Assembly: GCA_944472135.2 (NCBI GenBank)
Contig: OX235267.1
Coordinates: forward strand, 34,193,312-34,257,311
DNA length: 64,000 nt
Direction: 5' to 3'
From: Trichobilharzia regenti
Lineage: Eukaryota; Platyhelminthes; Trematoda; Strigeidida; Schistosomatidae
The notes under the pieces were generated by a model, which had not been told where the DNA came from, ran no database searches, and was given only the letters and a program-made list of their open reading frames with translations. The stretch's first letter is position 1; each line of letters begins with the position of its first letter. The position numbers were made by a program, and so were the translations under genes. Shown here piece after piece: positions 11,878 through 24,792 of the stretch.

Positions 11878-11968
11878 CATTGGTGAGAAGTAGCCGAACA
11901 TTTGGCCAATGTAAAGCAGGAATGTGAGACCAAATAACGGTGAAAATATCTTGAAAAGCACCCACGGT
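11878..11968 (-). CDS. NDUFB8: NDUFB8 transmembrane exon
   Basis: A 91-nt exon (acceptor ATGAATTTTAG, donor GTAAGC) encoding PWVLFKIFSPLFGLTFLLYI and GQMFGYFSPM, the single membrane helix. The 43-nt intron before it fits the small-intron style of this genome. Confidence 0.85.
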
Positions 11969-12312
11969 CTAAAATTCATAGGTTTTGCAGATAAGATAAT
12001 GCACAGCTTACATTGAATGTCCTCCGAGTCTTTCTTTCATCAATACAGGATCGAATCCAGTCGAAGAATACATGTGTGCTTTAAATAAAACGGGGTCGTT
12101 GTAATTCCGTCTGCTACGTGGATAGTCGTAGGGTTCCCAGGGATCAAGGTTGTTTACGTTATACGGTTCAACTTTGAAGTAATCTCCTGGTGCTAATCCA
12201 TCATCTTCGAATGGTTTGTAATCTGATGGTAGGAGGTTATATCGTTTCGCTGCTGCTTCGCGTTCAGCCTTAGTGCAGGGAAATGGTTTTGGTTTCCATT
12301 CGATATGATAAT
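11878..12312 (-). CDS. NDUFB8: NADH dehydrogenase 1 beta subcomplex subunit 8 (partial)
   Basis: Two exons on the minus strand, 12012-12312 and 11878-11968, are joined across a 43-nt intron in phase. They encode 99 residues containing EWKPKPFPCTKAEREAAAKR, YNLLPSDYKPFEDDG, GDYFKVEP and DPWEPYDYPRSRRNYNDP, then a hydrophobic helix (KIFSPLFGLTFLLYIGQMFG). This matches NDUFB8 (ASHI), a single-pass accessory subunit of the distal membrane arm of complex I in the mitochondrial inner membrane. The N-terminal targeting exon and the C-terminal exon are not securely found. A candidate upstream exon at 12372-12411 (VCELVNEPRILYG, 59-nt intron) joins in phase. The second exon ends with donor GTAAGC in phase 0, so at least one more exon exists at lower coordinates. 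Confidence 0.88.
12012..12312 (-). CDS. NDUFB8: NDUFB8 matrix-side exon
   Basis: A 301-nt exon between acceptor AACTTTTCAG and donor GTAAGC. It carries the hallmark ER-AAAKRYNL, DY-PF-DDG and GDY-K stretch plus the DPW...P motif of the family. Confidence 0.9.
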
Positions 12313-12419
12313 CTGAAAAGTTATTTCGAAATAACACTACATTTTAGAAAATTTCCAGACAGTAATTAAACCTCCATACAATATGCGCGGCTCATTAACC
12401 AGTTCACAAACCTGCTTGC

Positions 12420-13790
12420 AATTATCATCGGTTTATTAAAGATAAAGACACACATCAGGAATTTCTGTTCTAATTAAGTGATATAATCAGTATGTAAGCG
12501 TCCAGTTAACGGACAGAGGTTTAGCAATAGTATGGAATGAGTTCATACCGATGAAGTGTTTTATCCCCAGATGAATCTACTTCTCCGTGTATAGCTTGAA
12601 ATCAGAACTACAAGAACTGTAGTATTCAGCTGGAACGATAAAAAGCTCAGCAAACAACATCTTGCAAATGAATTATCCCAGCTAGAACATGGATACCCAG
12701 GACGGATCCTTTTTTCAACTGGATGATAAGCCACATTTAGATTGTGAGGGCTTATGATGTAGCCCAGACTAAAGCTGGACCTAGTGGTAGGAAATGCCTA
12801 TATTAATAAACCTCAACAAATGGCTTGGAATTGCTGTGTTCATCAGGCGCTGAACCATTAAATCATTCGTTAATACACTACTCGCAATTAAAATTTTGCT
12901 AATGTCGCAGGGTGACATTACATCACAATGCTATACGCCATATACGCATGTGAAAGATTCACTTGTGCAATATCAAATTTGGAATGTGACACAAAGACTG
13001 ATTTACATATCTCTTCTAGTCATGTGTTTCTTGGTGGACACGTTATTTATGCTAGGGTATATAGAAGTAAATAAAACTGAAAAAGTTTCACACGATCCGA
13101 TCAAGTTAAAAAAGAACCTGTGGTGCACTGCCACGTATTAAAACAATAAACATTAGTTTATGACCGCTTTAGACTTAAAACTACATCACTTCAGATAGTG
13201 GAAATAAGGACTTGAATACCGCCACACACGTCAATAGCTAACGAAACTGACGCTGTATATATATATATTCCGAATATGACGTATTATCATTTTCAACCTA
13301 GTATTAGTAAAAGCAAATCGTCAGCACATTGTAAGCGTTAATAATACGACCCTAGATACTTGGAGAAGCAAACACAACAACTTGATTACTAAATGCATGT
13401 CTATGCACAGCATTTATCGACAAGTGTGCATAATACTTAGGGATTCAAACTTTATAAATGAAGCTCGATTTGAAGTTAAGTGGAATGTCACGAACGCACT
13501 AGGACTCATTGGAAATTCATGCAGCGCCTGAGCTAGTGGCAGTCTTTTAGCCAGGACGAAAAATGTCAATGACTGCTTTGGTATGCAAAGATATAGGCAT
13601 AATGTCAAGATCTTAACTTCGAAATCCTTCCAAAAAAGTTCAGAAAACACAGGGAAGGAGTGGGCTTCCTATTAACTTTGTTTAAAGTCCAAACTTTAAC
13701 AGCTGGTTTTCATTTCGGCTCTGTCTAGTCTTATCATTGACGAGAAATTTGACTTCAGTCGACAGACGTCTAGTGGTTCACTGCCGTTAA
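12420..13790. other. No recognisable gene
   Basis: AT-rich sequence upstream of the identified NDUFB8 exons. Its first coding exon should lie here, but none could be called. It includes a short (TA)n near 13257. Frames present lack family features. Confidence 0.35.
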
Positions 13791-13796
13791 AAAGGC

Positions 13797-14409
13797 ATGT
13801 CCATCCATCGCTGCTATTATCAACAGAATAATTTCGGACAGTCACCTAGTTTTGTAATGCAAACCACCATCATGTATAGGGGCACTGCTGCACCTGAAGG
13901 CAAAACATCCCCACTGAGGGTAACATTGGGCTCTACCGAGAATGTTGAAAAAGTGTTACTGGCTTCTCAAGTCCTTTCTATGGGGAGGGCCTGTAACATA
14001 CGTGTTAAGCCAGACAGGCCGTGGAAGGAAAGACAAATGGCAAGGGAGTCGCCAGAGCTCATTCCTTCTGCCTCCATGGTTGTGCATGGCATTCCCGAAC
14101 TGGTAACTGGGAACGCCTGCGAAAAGCATTGTCATGATGTACAACAATGGAGATGGTTGGCATCCCAGATGGCCCTGGGGAGTTCAGGGGCTGTCTCTAT
14201 TTACAGACACGCCACGTCTGTTAGCTGTCAAGTTCAGCTCCCAAGACCAGTTGACTACCGCTCTCCATAGATGGTACGAGACCAAGGACAAGGTCAGCAA
14301 ACACATTCGCTGCTGCGAGAGCCGGCCTCGCACTCAAAGGAGAGAACAAAGCGTAGTAAAAAAATCCTCAACCCCTAGTCACACTACAGCGGTGCAGCAC
14401 GGACGATGA
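13797..14409 (+). pseudogene. CR1-like ORF1 remnant (Gag-like)
   Basis: Two overlapping frames, one ending at 14270 and one covering 14134-14409. The first includes LRVTLGSTENVEKVLLAS, ACNIRVKPDRPWKERQMARE and VVHGIPE, typical of the RNA-binding domain of LINE ORF1 proteins. The change of frame near 14135 indicates an indel. It presumably once packaged the element RNA. Confidence 0.6.
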
Positions 14410-14553
14410 TAGCCAGTGTCATCCGAGTGCTCCGACTGAACTAGAAGAAAAAAACGCCAACAGGCCGGTTCCTGGGGAATCGGCCAACTAGTTCGTAGGA
14501 TAACTCCTCAACCGATAGCCAATATCAAGTCAACTACCCCCCAATACGGGGAA

Positions 14554-17377
14554 GTGGTGAGACTGACTACCAGTTGCCTGTACAGTAATGTGAGAGGGCT
14601 AAGAGGCAAAATAGCTGAACTTAGACACCTACAATCACAACTAAACTCCAAAATCATAATACTGACGGAAACCTGGCTAACCCCTACGGTGGCAGACAGC
14701 GAAGTCAGTATAAATGATATGGTCCTAGTCAGGCGAGATAGGGACCTGAAAGAAGGAGGTGGAGTCGCCATATACGTCGACAAACAGCTCAGATGTGTTC
14801 ACGCGATGGACCCTCCCCTCACAGAGCTCCCTGACTCCATATGGTGCCACTTCACCGTTGGGTACTGCAAATATCTAGTGGGCAGCATTTATCGATCACC
14901 TTCATGTGGAGCAGACCACAACCAGGTACTGCTAAATACAATCTCAGCAACTCAAGACATGGGTTATGATCAAATTGTCATAGCTGGTGACTTCAATGCC
15001 CCATCTCTTAACTTGGTGTCGGGAAAAGCCCATGATAGATTTGATCGAAATCTGCTGCATACCATCAGGAAGGCTGGATTCACTGAAAATGTCAAGATGG
15101 ATACTAGATGGGGCCCTGATGGGAAGTCTTCTAGACTGGATTACGTGCTCACTAGTGACCAGCTACTAGTGGAAAACGTTCAGATCACGACTCCCATAGG
15201 TAGTAGTGACCACGCGGTCATAGTATTCGACATAGTCCTCCGCGAGCGCTTACAGTGGGACAATACACAGCCCTATCTGTGTTATAACAAAGCCAACTAC
15301 ACCAAAATGCGAAGACTTCTGTCTGAAGCAAATTGGCCTAAAAAATGGACAGAGCTAACAGTAGAAGAACACTGGAGAGTGGTAAAGGAGATCATTCACC
15401 AGGCGGTCTCAGACACTGTTCCTTTAGTCACACCAAAAGCTAGGAAGCAACGATCATGGCTAAAAAGGGGGACACAACGCCTTCTGCAGGCGAAGCGAAA
15501 AGCCTGGTTTGCGTGGCGACGATCGAAGAGTCAACCCGAACATGAAGTGTACCTTGAACTCAGGAATCGATGTAACATACGAGTCCGGAGCGATAGAAGG
15601 ACATTTCAGGGAGACCTCGCCAATAAGCTTCTCGTGAACCCCAAAAGCCTATACAGGTTTATGTCCGAAAGAAAACCGACCAACCAGGGAGCATGCAATC
15701 TAGTGGGTTCTGATGGGAAATCTCTTACTAGTCTTGAAATGGCAGAGACATTCAGCCTAGCCTTTCACAGGCAACTAAACAGTAACGAGGATATTACCCC
15801 CACAGAACATCCAGATTACATCGCAAAACCAACGCGCGAAAACCTGCTGGGTACATTTCAAATTACCCCGGCTATGGTACTTGCAAAATTGGGAAGGTTG
15901 GCTTCGGGAAAGTCTTCAGGTTGTGATGACATCAGACCATCTGTCCTGAAGCAGTGTTCAGAAAGTCTCTGCCAACCCCTAAGTGATCTGTTCCAACACT
16001 CCCTTGATGTAGGGAAACTTCCATGTGAATGGAAACGAGCAATCCTATCCCCTATCTTCAAGGGTGGTGACCGGCAGAATGCGACCAGTTGCTCTACTTC
16101 CAGTGATATCGAAGATATTGGAAAGTCTCATTGACGACCACATGAGAAAATACTTCGATGGGACTAACCTTCTTCACGAAGCACAGCACGGTTTCAGGAG
16201 GGGAAGATCCTGCGTGACGAATCTTCTACTAGCTTGGAACGATTGGACACTATCCTGGGACAAAAAAATACCAGCCCACGTGATCTTTCTCGACTTTGCG
16301 AAAGCATTCGACACAGTTCACCATGGTCTGCTCCTTCACAAAATAAGCAAGGCGGGTGTTTCTGGAGCACTTCTCGCATGGCTGAAAGATTACTTAGGCG
16401 AGAGAGAATTCTGCACCAAAGTCAACCGCATCCGATCATCCTGGCACACCTCGGCATCAGGGGTTCCTCAGGGTTCTATCCTAGGGCCGTTGATGTTTTT
16501 GATTTTTATCAACGACCTGCCCTCCCAACTAAACTGCTCTGCGCTTCTTTACGCTGACGACGTAAAGATTTGGAGAGCAATAAACTCATCGGAAGACTCA
16601 GATAGATTGCAGGCTGACCTGCAAACTCTGGGAAACTGGGCTCTGGCTAACGGAATGCCTTTCAACCTAAAGAAGTGCAAAGTAGTGCAACTTCATTCCG
16701 GCAGGTCACAGAGTGTAAATTACACCCTTGGTGGCCAGAACTTGAGTTGTGTTCCATCAGAGCGAGATCTAGGTCTTATTCTAACAGAAAAGCTAGACAC
16801 CAGTGGAAATTACTCGAGGGACGTCGCCAAAGCCTACGCAACTTTACACTTTATGCATAGGCAGCTGGGAGCTCTCACTCCCGAACTGTTCTTAAGGCTA
16901 TACAAGGCATATGTGAGGCCACACCTTGAGGTGCATAATATCATTGCACCTCCGCTACTCAAAAGGGATGCTAACATTCTAGAAAGTGTCCAGAGACGAG
17001 CGACAAAATGGGTGATCGGCCTCCGCAACAAATCATATGAGGAAAGACTAAAGAAATTAGGTCTTTTCACACTTAGTTACCGTAGGCACAGGGGAGACCT
17101 CATCACCGTCTACAAGATCCTAAATGACCAGGCCCACCCAAATAAAAGCATCCTGCCATTAAGCGATTATAGGCTTCCACGAGGTAACCCGCTAAGGATA
17201 GCACACCAGAGACCAAAGACTCGAGTGCGATCACATTTCTTTTCGCTTCGTGTTTGCCGTCTCTGGAACGCTTTACCGGCGGCCGTGACTACAGCGCCAT
17301 CTCTGGAGATTTTTAAGCGGAAGCTAGACAATCATGCAGAAATGCAAGGTTTGTGTCTCAATGGCTTATCCTCATAA
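14554..17377 (+). pseudogene. CR1-like ORF2: endonuclease-reverse transcriptase
   Basis: The N-terminal APE-type endonuclease shows LYSNVRGLRGKIAELRHL (Asn), ILTETWL (Glu), IAGDFNAP, SRLDYVL and SSDHAVI. The RT follows with GCDDIRPSVLKQ, VIFLDFAKAFDTVHH, ASGVPQGSILGPLMF and the catalytic LLYADDVKIW, then the long C-terminal region with HRQLGALTPELFLRLYK and VRSHFFSLRVCRLWNALP. A single frameshift at about 16078-16085, between the PIFKGGD motif and the following RPVALLPV motif, splits it into 14554-16134 and 16025-17377. No other break was seen, so the copy is fairly young but cannot make full-length protein from one frame. Confidence 0.9.
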
Positions 17378-17956
17378 AACTTAAAACCACACTGTCAATG
17401 GATAAGCGTACAAACTAAATCCCCACGACCTATTCTGCCTTCTCTCACTCTATCTTTTCCTTAGGTCACCTTTATTATTCCACTTATCTCAACCTATATT
17501 ATCTACACTACAACCTATTATTATTACTATTCTGCTTTTATGACTACACCGAATGACCAACGGGAGTTAGGTCAAACTCCATTCACGGCAGCAATACAGT
17601 CCTAACATACTGCATACTACAAACCACATCTCGACCAATCCCCGCACCACTCCTCTTGGAGTCTACCAGAGCTAAAGCAGTCGAGGGGCGGTACTTACTA
17701 CGCAGAAGCTCACCGAAGATCTGGAACCTCTACCTCACAATCAAGAAGCGAGCTCAAAGAAATCACTGGTTTATACTAGATCGTAATCAGGATATTGCAT
17801 CAACTACTTCATAGAGATTCACGCACAAAATAAAATAAGTATTCGGCTACCCAAATCTAAGACCACACTAATTCGAGCTCCTTTTAATTAATATCCGCAG
17901 AAAGCTGTAGTTATGGAATTCGGGGCATGAGAACATATATATTTTGGTCTTATTTC

Positions 17957-18232
17957 CAATATCCAATATCGTTTTTACGAGCTAGTATAAACCAATTTGA
18001 TTTCTTTGTGCTCGCTTCTTGATTGTGAGGTATAGGTTCTTGATCTTCGGTAAACTTCTGCGTAGCTTGTCCCGCCACTCGACTGTCGTAGCTTTGGTTG
18101 ACTCCAAAGGGAGTAGTGCTGGGATTAATTATATGTGGTTTGTAGTATGAGGTATGTTAAGACTGTTACTACTGTGATTGGAGTTGATCCTTTCGCCAGT
18201 TAGTCCTTCGGTATTGTCGACAAGAGAAGAGA

Positions 18233-18275
<43 letters not shown>

Positions 18276-19100
18276 GATATAATTAGTGAAGCTATTCAGA
18301 CTAAGAGACAGAAACGAAAATAGGGAACGTAACAACAGTCAGCTCATTAAGTTTGGAGAATAATATATATATCGGTAATAGTAATAATAATAATAGTAAT
18401 TATAATATTAATAAGTTGTCAGGAGAGTAAGACGGGAGAGAATGTAAAGAAGTAAAGTGACGAGTTTAATTATCTACCCTGATTGGTAAATGAGATTTTA
18501 AGGAGAAAGGCCATTTGGATGCAGTCCTTGTATCGCTGCATGGTTGTCCAGCCTTCGCTTAAAGGCGTCCAAAGACGGTGCCATAGCTACATCTGCCGGT
18601 AAGGAATTCCAGGGACGGCAAACCCGCAGTGAAAAGAAGTGGGAGCGCACCCGGGTCCTTGCCCTCTGGTGAGCTATCCTTCTGGGATTTCCACGTGGAA
18701 GCCTATACCTACTCAATGGCAGAACACCTTTGTTTGGGTGATTCTGGTCATTTGTTATTTTGTAGGCAGTAATCAAATCCCCCCTAAGCCGACGGTAACT
18801 AAGTGTGAACAGGCCTAATTTCTTCAGCCTTTCATCATATGGTTTGTTTCGGAGACCAACCACTCCTTTTGTTGCCCGTCGTTGGACTCTTTCCAAGAGG
18901 TTGGCATCTCTTCTCAGCATTGGGGGTGCAATAATATTATGCACCTCAAGGTGTGGCCTGACGTATGTTTTGTACAACATTAGAAAGAGCTCAGGAGTGA
19001 GTGCACCTAACTGTCTATGCGTAAAGTGTATGACCGCATATGCCATCGCTACATCCCCTGTGTAATTTACGCTTGTGTCCATTTTATGCAAACTGAGTGA
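17957..19100 (-). mobile_element. CR1-like LINE, 5'-truncated inverted copy
   Basis: Minus-strand copy of the same family, tail to tail with the element ending at 17797. 18498-19091 encodes the last 197 residues of ORF2 in one open frame (HRQLGALTPELFLMLYK, RVQRRATKGVVGLRNKPYD, ARTRVRSHFFSLRVCRPW). The 3' UTR runs to the terminal gatattggatattg repeat at 17957-17970 and contains a (TAA)n expansion. Confidence 0.88.
18235..18276. repeat. (TAA)n microsatellite
   Basis: About 13 units of taa inside the 3' UTR of the inverted CR1-like copy. A shorter impure run lies near 18378-18400. Confidence 0.95.
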
Positions 19101-19249
19101 CTGGAATGCGAGTTCACCACTCCAACAAAATCTAAGTGACTTAGTTTATATCAAAAGCAACCTACATGCCATTTCGCGACAGACAGGTGTGATTATCTTT
19201 GCACATTTCCTAGCTAATAAAAGCCGGTCCATAAATGTAAAGATATAGT

Positions 19250-20560
19250 TTAAACTGTACGCTCTGTGCTCGATATTCAGATTCATTGCTGTTCGTTCTA
19301 AACTTTTCAAATACTCTTTTGCGCTTGTTTAATTTCCTCTTGGACCAGTCTACCAAGGGCACTGACACCATATCTACTGGCAGTGGTTGGAGAGCCAGAC
19401 TTTCACAGACAGTTTCACCTTGATTTCTGAGCTCTCATGCCATGTCCTCCAAAATTTTCCTGCCAAGTTGGAAGGAGAAGAGATCAAGTCTACACTTATT
19501 TCTTATATTTCTGAACACTTTCATTAGACCACCTTCATGCATATGGTATGATAAACAGAGGAAATTCCTTTCTTTCCTCGCGTAATAAATTGGTCATACC
19601 TGTAATCATAGGTATGACTTTCCTTTGAACCCTTTCTAGAATGAAAGATTCTTCCCTAAGACAAGGACTGGATGCAGTTTTTCAGCTTAATATGACCAGA
19701 GATATTCACGAAGAGGTAAACATTCCACTGATTATTCCAGTAGGCACTTAAGTTATCACCGATAATGATTTTAAAAATCCGGCTGACATTGCGTGACTGT
19801 GGGCCACAGGTACGGTTCAGGATCTACTACGATTCTGAACTTACTGGGATGTCAGTCCCTCTATGCCATATGAGCCGAGACTTACTTGTTTAATACAAGT
19901 GGTTCCGCGTGTCACTGCATTGATTGGGAGCACCTATTCTTTGAATCAATCTAGGATTTGCAGCATGAGCATGTTATAATCAAGCCCAAATTCACTCCAG
20001 ATTTTTATGTTAGCTGCGTAGAATACAACAGAATTTTCGGTGAGCTAAGGTGCTCCCCCAATGCAAAAGATGAAAATAAGGGGTTGAGTACAATGCCTTG
20101 TGACATTCAAATACGTGCTGCTCTCCGAGAGAAGGGTTGGGACTTTTATCTAGCCTCTTTGTCTCCTACTTATGAGAATTTCCTCAATCCACTTTAGAAA
20201 GACACCCTTGATCACAAGACTTTCTGACTTCATGAGCAGTCTTGTATTAGACGATTTGTTAAAGGTTTTACTGATGTCTATAAAGATGATGTCGGCAAGT
20301 TTCATGTTGTAGCTGCATGTGGATCAACTTCGCTCTGCCCTTAAAAACGTCTGCCATCCGCGAGAGAGAGGCAATGCTGCGCTTTGGACAAGAAGTATTT
20401 GTTTTCCGGATGTATCATTATATTTTTCTCGATAATTCCTTTCAGTATCTTGGCAAAGCACTGGTGAAATTGACAGTAGCCCAAAGAACTGTGTCTGGAC
20501 CCCCCATTGTTGGTTAAGACTATTACTGCTATCATCAACATTAGAAATAATATATTCATG
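19250..20560 (-). pseudogene. Decayed Jockey/CR1-type reverse transcriptase
   Basis: Minus-strand frames, broken repeatedly, still show RT order: NIMIHPENKYFLSKAQH, ADIIFIDISKTFNKSSNTRL, VFLKWIEE, a degraded catalytic box (YAAN followed by IKIWSE) and ILERVQRKV. A different and much older lineage than its CR1-like neighbour. Confidence 0.72.
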
Positions 20561-20699
20561 GAGTGAGCATATTTACACTTACTCACTCGCACAGGCTATA
20601 AACATATATATATATATAGGAAAAGGTAATTGAACAATGTCAGTAAGCTAACTTTCTGCCACTGTACTGAATAGACACTCTTACGGAGCTCGCGTTCTA

Positions 20700-22500
20700 C
20701 GTGACCGTTCCTCAATCCGTTAAAAAATGGTGTCGGTATTGCCTAGTTATTCAAAAAGATGGATCTTCCATCAGAAGGGGAACACCAAAGCTTTTTCCAG
20801 AGGAATGTGCACCTATTGTCCCCACTGTGCCTGCTGTTCGCCAAACTGCAGGCCTCAAACTCAACTCAGACTACTGGATGTAGAAGAAAGGCATGCAGAC
20901 ATCCCTCAGTCTAGCTCTGCTGGGTCACCATTATATCCAAAACCTTTATTACCTCTCAGTATAAACCTACCACAGGCCGAGGCTGTTGGTGTTGGTAGCC
21001 CGCACCTTGCTAGCAATAACTGGAGCATACTGGACGCCTGTTTCGGCTTGCATTTAGGCCCCGACCACACGATGATGGAACTTCTCATCCGGCGACAACT
21101 ACCTGTAGAGAGTCCCTCAGATTACTTCCATGGTGGCTCGCACTGATATATATAAGGATTCAACACAAAAGTCGTTGACGGTTCACTTTCTGGTGATCTG
21201 CATACACCTCCTGCAGCTGCCACCAACCAGTGCACTTGACCATGAGCAAGCGATTCCTCAGTTCATGGTCACCGAAGAAGGTCATATGTCCACGAACAGC
21301 GAACCTTGCTGTGGAGTCTCCGAAGAACCTATAGTAGCTTTGACTGGCCAACGTCTCCCCAAAGCTTCTGTGAGTAACCATCGAAAATAGGAAGATAGTG
21401 ACGCCTCCAGCTGTTGCAACTGTGGAAGGTTTGGTATGAAGGAGCACAAAAGTGGCCACAACCTCCAGGTTTAACGAAGTGAGTCCCCGTTTTATAGTTT
21501 ATTTACATATTCATGTAATGGGGAGTCACTAATGGTATGGGAACTCATTAACGGAGTGGAATTATTTTAACGGAGTACCCTCTAAAATACTCCGGGATAC
21601 TGGCGCGCCGCTCGTAAAGATTTCATTTCTCCGACCATTGCCCCAACTCTCCTCGCTAGGAGCCACTCACAATGTCTTGACAGTAGCTAACGGTGCTAAA
21701 ATGGGAACCCAACCTTACATGTACTTACAGGTAAACCTTGGAGATCTTAATAATTATCACCAGTTTCTCATCTGTGCTCAGATAACGTTGGACCTGATTG
21801 TCGGTGTAGATTTTCCTACAACACACTCCACCCTTAGAGACGCCGCCCATTCCCAGGTTACTAATGACTCAGCTTGTATGCCCCCTACCGCTGTCATCAA
21901 CCGACCTGCAATGAGTCGAAATTATCCATGTTCTTCATCCTCAATAAAATTTCAGTCAATTCATCTGCCCTTGCTCCCATTCGGGGACAAATGTTGGCAT
22001 TGATTGGGGAATATCCCGATGTGTTTGATGAAGGGAATAATCTGGGAGTCGCCAATGTTTTCCAACACTCCACTGACACAGGAAGTCACCCACTTGTGCA
22101 TCAACCACCCAGACGGATTCCTTTTCACTATCAGTCCCAACTAGATACTCCAATACAAGACACGCTGGACAAAAATACCACAGTACCATCATCTTCTTTA
22201 TTGGCGTTATTCATGGTCTTGGTTAAAAAGAAGAACGGCTGCCTCCGAATGTGTATTGACTATCACAAACTGAACGCCATGAATAGACGTAATTCTTTCC
22301 CAATCCCTCACATCAATGCAACTCTCGATGAAATTACTGGTCCTCAGTGTTTCTCTAATTTAAATCTGGCATCCGGGTCCTGGCAGTTAGAAGTGCACAC
22401 GAACAATTGTCCTAAGACTGCATTTATGCTCCCGAAAAAGCCCATACGATTTCCGAACAACTCCCTTCGGACTGTGTAATGCTTGCACCACATTGCTCAT
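20700..22500 (+). pseudogene. Degenerate Ty3/gypsy gag-pol remnant
   Basis: 21400-21470 holds a knuckle-like CCNCGRFGMKEHKSGHN. At 21590 LRDTGAPLV marks the protease active site. 21874-22479 continues as RT with MVLVKKKNGCLRMCIDY, the HKLN motif and FPIPHIN, then shifts frame to TTPFGLCNA at about 22450 and ends. The catalytic YxDD, RNase H and integrase are absent. 20700-21150 may be the gag part but shows no clear motif. No LTRs were recognised. Confidence 0.72.
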
Positions 22501-23481
22501 TGTGTTACATTAGGTATGATAGGCTACTCACAAAAGTATAAATATGGCTTGTTAGACGTTGGCTAGTTTACCGACAACAACCACCAATATCATCTGCAAG
22601 TGACTCACTACTGCAGTTAGTGTCCAGTAAACATGTAAAGGAGCATTAATAAGTCACCAAGACCAGAAACGGGTGAATTTTTGAATTCATATGCGATTAG
22701 AAACCAAAATGAATTCTAACCAATCCATAAAAATGATATCTTAAGCGTGCAGGAGGTGGTTAATACCATCGAATGACTGAGTGGGATTCGAAATGCAGCT
22801 ATTAGAATATTTTTATTATTTCTTAGATATTCTGATTTATTGGCGCTGTACATGTAGTGATTTGGACTTGTCATCATGATCAACATATAGATGAATATCC
22901 AGATAGGTACCACAGCTGGTATCATGTATGCCTTAAAAGGGAAGTACACCACGTAATAGACAGTCTGTGCCACTAGGGGTTATCCCGAAATCAACCAAGT
23001 TATCGTGAAAAGCCCCAATGTTATAAACTGATTCCGACATTATAGACGAACGATTCAGGCTGGGAGATACAAGGCAACACTTTGGTCACATGTCTTATTC
23101 AGAACTGATAACAGAAGACGCAGGCGAGAAGGAGTTGTATGACGCAAGCCAATGGTAGACGGTATCCACATAACAGGAGCTGATCGGACTGGTAGTAGCT
23201 GACAACTGCAGACCAAACCACCTTCATGACAAATTAAAGTAGTAATTTCAGACGTCCAAGAGTTCTATAAACACTGCATAAGATTAAAACACAACATGGA
23301 AGGGAGCAGCATACCAAGCTATGAGGGTAAATTTAAAGATCTGCAGCGACAGCAGAGAAGCGTGACGCCACAGTCACATTTCTGCAAGGTCGTGTAGTCG
23401 GAGGCACTTATCCCCAATAATAGCCGGAAACCTCTCAAGAAAGGAGCGAAGGCGGTCCTGGCAGAACTGGTTGACTCGTAA
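22501..23481. other. No recognisable gene
   Basis: Between the decayed Ty3 remnant and the CsRn1-like element. The right half (23040-23480) is richer in G+C and probably derives from an older repeat, which I could not name. The sequence resumes at 28534 beyond the inserted element. Confidence 0.35.
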
Positions 23482-23485
23482 GATA

Positions 23486-23944
23486 TGTGGTGGACCTTTT
23501 ACTCTGTTGGCTTAGTTACCCAAATTCAAACAGAAAATAAAGTACCAAATCAGTTTAGTTACGGGAAGAATGTATTAAAGTTTGGTTACTTGGGTTTACA
23601 AAGATCCAAAGTCCACAATAAACGTTATAGACTCCAGGTGCTGCGGGAAGACTGCTCCAGTACTAATTCTCCAATGTTGACGTTGCCGGAGGTCGACCAA
23701 AGTACGTAGGAAGAACTACGGTGCTCCTGCAAAAATTTGAGATAGAAAGCAGGTGATTAAAATTGATCGACGGCAGTTGAGATGGTGGAGAAGACGGAGA
23801 GTCGAAGGCAGAACTATATATTTATTCAAAACCCGAGGTAAAGTCCAAAGTACAGAGTTTATGGTTAAAACAAAGTAGTGTACAATATGTTCATTATTTA
23901 CATAGTAGTAAAATTTGGATAAGTTTATTTTTGAGGACTCCACA
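23486..23944 (-). repeat. 3' LTR of CsRn1-like element
   Basis: 459 bp, same ends as the 5' LTR. On the element strand it is preceded by the purine tract aagagggggag. Confidence 0.93.
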
Positions 23945-23959
23945 GGGCTCCCCCTCTTA
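23945..23959 (-). promoter_or_regulatory. Polypurine tract
   Basis: The element strand reads taagagggggagccc directly before the 3' LTR, the expected position for plus-strand priming. Confidence 0.7.
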
Positions 23960-24402
23960 GAGGTCCGGAGGACCATCAGTACTGTCCTCGTGGACGATTA
24001 CATGAATATAAGCAATATAAATAAGGGACAATGTCAACAATAAGGATAACAAAAAATAACATTAACAACAATAAGGATACAAAGTTAGATCAGGATGTAT
24101 GGAATGCATCCGTGTCGTATAAAGTTTAGCACATACAAGCACATACAGGAATTTAAAAAAAATCAAAACTTGTTATAATTTTAAATAAAAAATTTATGTA
24201 CATAATAAACCATGACATGTTCGTTAACATTTGTGAAATTCATATATAAATAGATATATACATATACTTGGTGAATGCGTGTGCTTGCAGTACAGTTAAC
24301 GAACAGCAAATAATAATACTAATAAATATTAATGGTTATAATGAAATGAATCTCGACAACAATAGTAATGAGAAGAATGTCTAAATGAGGTTAACGTTTA
24401 TG

Positions 24403-24792
24403 TCAGTCAATGAAATGAACATAGCGGGCAGGTTTACAGATCTGCCGCCCACTGCGTGTCTGTACAGGGGGAAGTGTGAAGAGCGGGAGAGTTGGAGTTG
24501 AATTGACTTTCTGATTGTTCATTGGTGTCGGCGTTGCTAGTGTTTCATGTTCGCTGTCGGTGTACGCTGGTTTAAGACGGTCGATAGAAACAGTCTCCGG
24601 TTTACCATGTTTGTTCAGCGTGAAGTATTTATCGGTGCGTTTAAGTACTAGAAAAGGACCTTCATATGGATGTTGTAAACCTTTTCTAATGGCATCGACG
24701 CGAACAAATACAAATTTGCTAGTGAGTAGATTCTTATTAACTTGAGCTTTCTGAAGTGATTGGCGAGGGGCTACTGGTCGAAGCTGAAGCAT
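24403..24792 (-). CDS. Pol 3' segment: integrase GPY/F tail, out of frame
   Basis: 129 codons overlapping the end of the main pol frame by 22 nt. It contains [20 protein letters not shown], a GPY/F module that normally continues the integrase, then SIDRLKPAY and the C-terminal [15 protein letters not shown] one-base change of frame near 24790 separates it from the catalytic core. Confidence 0.85.
   Translation of the reverse strand: MLQLRPVAPRQSLQKAQVNKNLLTSKFVFVRVDAIRKGLQHPYEGPFLVLKRTDKYFTLNKHGKPETVSIDRLKPAYTDSEHETLATPTPMNNQKVNSTPTLPLFTLPPVQTRSGRQICKPARYVHFID

Larger units (their letters stand above)
13797..17797 (+). mobile_element. CR1-like LINE, near full length
   Basis: Order: ORF1 remnant (13797-14409), EN-RT ORF2 (14554-17377), 3' UTR and a terminal 'gatattg' unit at 17791-17797. 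The EN and RT are of Jockey/CR1 type, as in schistosome SR1/Perere elements. Short A/T-poor tail repeats rather than poly(A) also fit the CR1 clade. The 5' boundary is uncertain and no target-site duplication was recognised. Confidence 0.85.

Noticed and set aside
13414..13650. 78-codon minus-strand frame as the NDUFB8 targeting exon
   Set aside because: No phase-compatible donor toward 12312 was seen and the sequence does not look like the family N-terminus.
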